A DNA stretch of 64,000 nucleotides from Pedobacter polaris (GTDB taxonomy: Bacteria > Bacteroidota > Bacteroidia > Sphingobacteriales > Sphingobacteriaceae): the NCBI RefSeq assembly GCF_005116505.1, contig NZ_SWBR01000005.1:310001-374000 (forward strand). Reading direction: 5' to 3'. Of this stretch, positions 63,866 through 64,000 are shown in pieces (the first letter of the stretch is position 1; each line of letters begins with the position of its first letter). Both the position numbers and the translations under genes were made by a program. The notes below the pieces were generated by a model. The model saw only the letters and a program-made list of their open reading frames with translations, made no database searches and was not told the DNA's origin.

Positions 63866-64000
63866 GGTTAAAGATACGTTTATGCCTTAATATTTTGAAT
63901 ATTGTAATTGGGGGTAAAAAAATGTATAAATTTTGCATTTTTGTTAAAATTCATCCATTATTCTTTATAAATTTTTAAAAATTAACCTTTTTTGGCAAAA

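Noticed and set aside
1-64000. tRNA, rRNA, CRISPR arrays, riboswitches, prophage or toxin-antitoxin loci
   Set aside because: Gaps were read on both strands and none of these was recognised. Short RNA genes with poor primary-sequence signature could be missed.

Overview
The window is chromosomal DNA of a member of the Bacteroidota, most likely the Sphingobacteriaceae (Pedobacter-like). The evidence is AT-rich DNA; eighteen Bacteroidota-type promoter -7 boxes (TAnnTTTG) just ahead of start codons, with no consistent Shine-Dalgarno sequence; a DnaQ-type exonuclease fused to the DNA polymerase III alpha subunit; menaquinone rather than ubiquinone genes; type IX secretion (T9SS) components; and the nadK - DUF6089 - uppS - bamA - ompH - ompH - murI block typical of the phylum. 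I saw no rRNA, tRNA, CRISPR array, prophage or defence island. Some 56 protein genes are supported. The species call is an inference, not a database match.

Layout. 1-8.9 kb: the start of a retropepsin-like protein, malate dehydrogenase, a lipocalin, a GxxExxY nuclease-like gene enclosed by inverted repeats, the giant dnaE, thioredoxin and a PQQ-type sugar dehydrogenase lipoprotein. 9-21 kb: a DUF58 protein, a two-component system, a class III aminotransferase, an ECF sigma factor with two envelope partners, a split transketolase, a Bcp peroxiredoxin, an M23 peptidase, a fumarylacetoacetase-family enzyme and a T9SS-sorted protein. 21-33 kb: Kup potassium transporter, acyltransferase, amino-acid permease with a small membrane partner, M3 peptidase, and a menaquinone/ribosome cluster (UbiA-like, yihA, ubiE) leading into porT. 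33-42 kb: an envelope-biogenesis run. 42-53 kb: a long amidophosphoribosyltransferase, two tandem sugar MFS transporters behind paired palindromes, dCMP deaminase, guaA, a binding-protein-like lipoprotein and an RsmB-type methyltransferase. 53-64 kb: MarC, a phosphate-selective-type porin, two more amino-acid permeases, a membrane pyrophosphatase, a 1.1-kb repeat field, a YhcC-like radical SAM protein and an SRPBCC protein.

How the genes work together. The 33-41 kb run joins NAD kinase, the undecaprenyl-diphosphate synthase for cell-wall carrier lipid, BamA and two Skp-like chaperones for outer-membrane protein assembly, and glutamate racemase. PorT, the DUF6089 protein (a PorG candidate by synteny) and a sorting-domain protein show that the strain carries T9SS parts. 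UbiA-like and UbiE act in quinone synthesis. The pyrophosphatase couples PPi hydrolysis to an ion gradient next to several secondary transporters.

The least ordinary material is non-coding or mobile: a 681-bp inverted-repeat unit around the GxxExxY gene with a gene-less relative 59 kb away; promoter -7 boxes only 3-8 bases before several start codons, predicting leaderless or nearly leaderless mRNAs; terminator hairpins abutting the next gene; dispersed repeat families that often begin at stop codons; and a duplicated repeat field at 61.5-62.3 kb. Several start codons were moved downstream on this promoter evidence.
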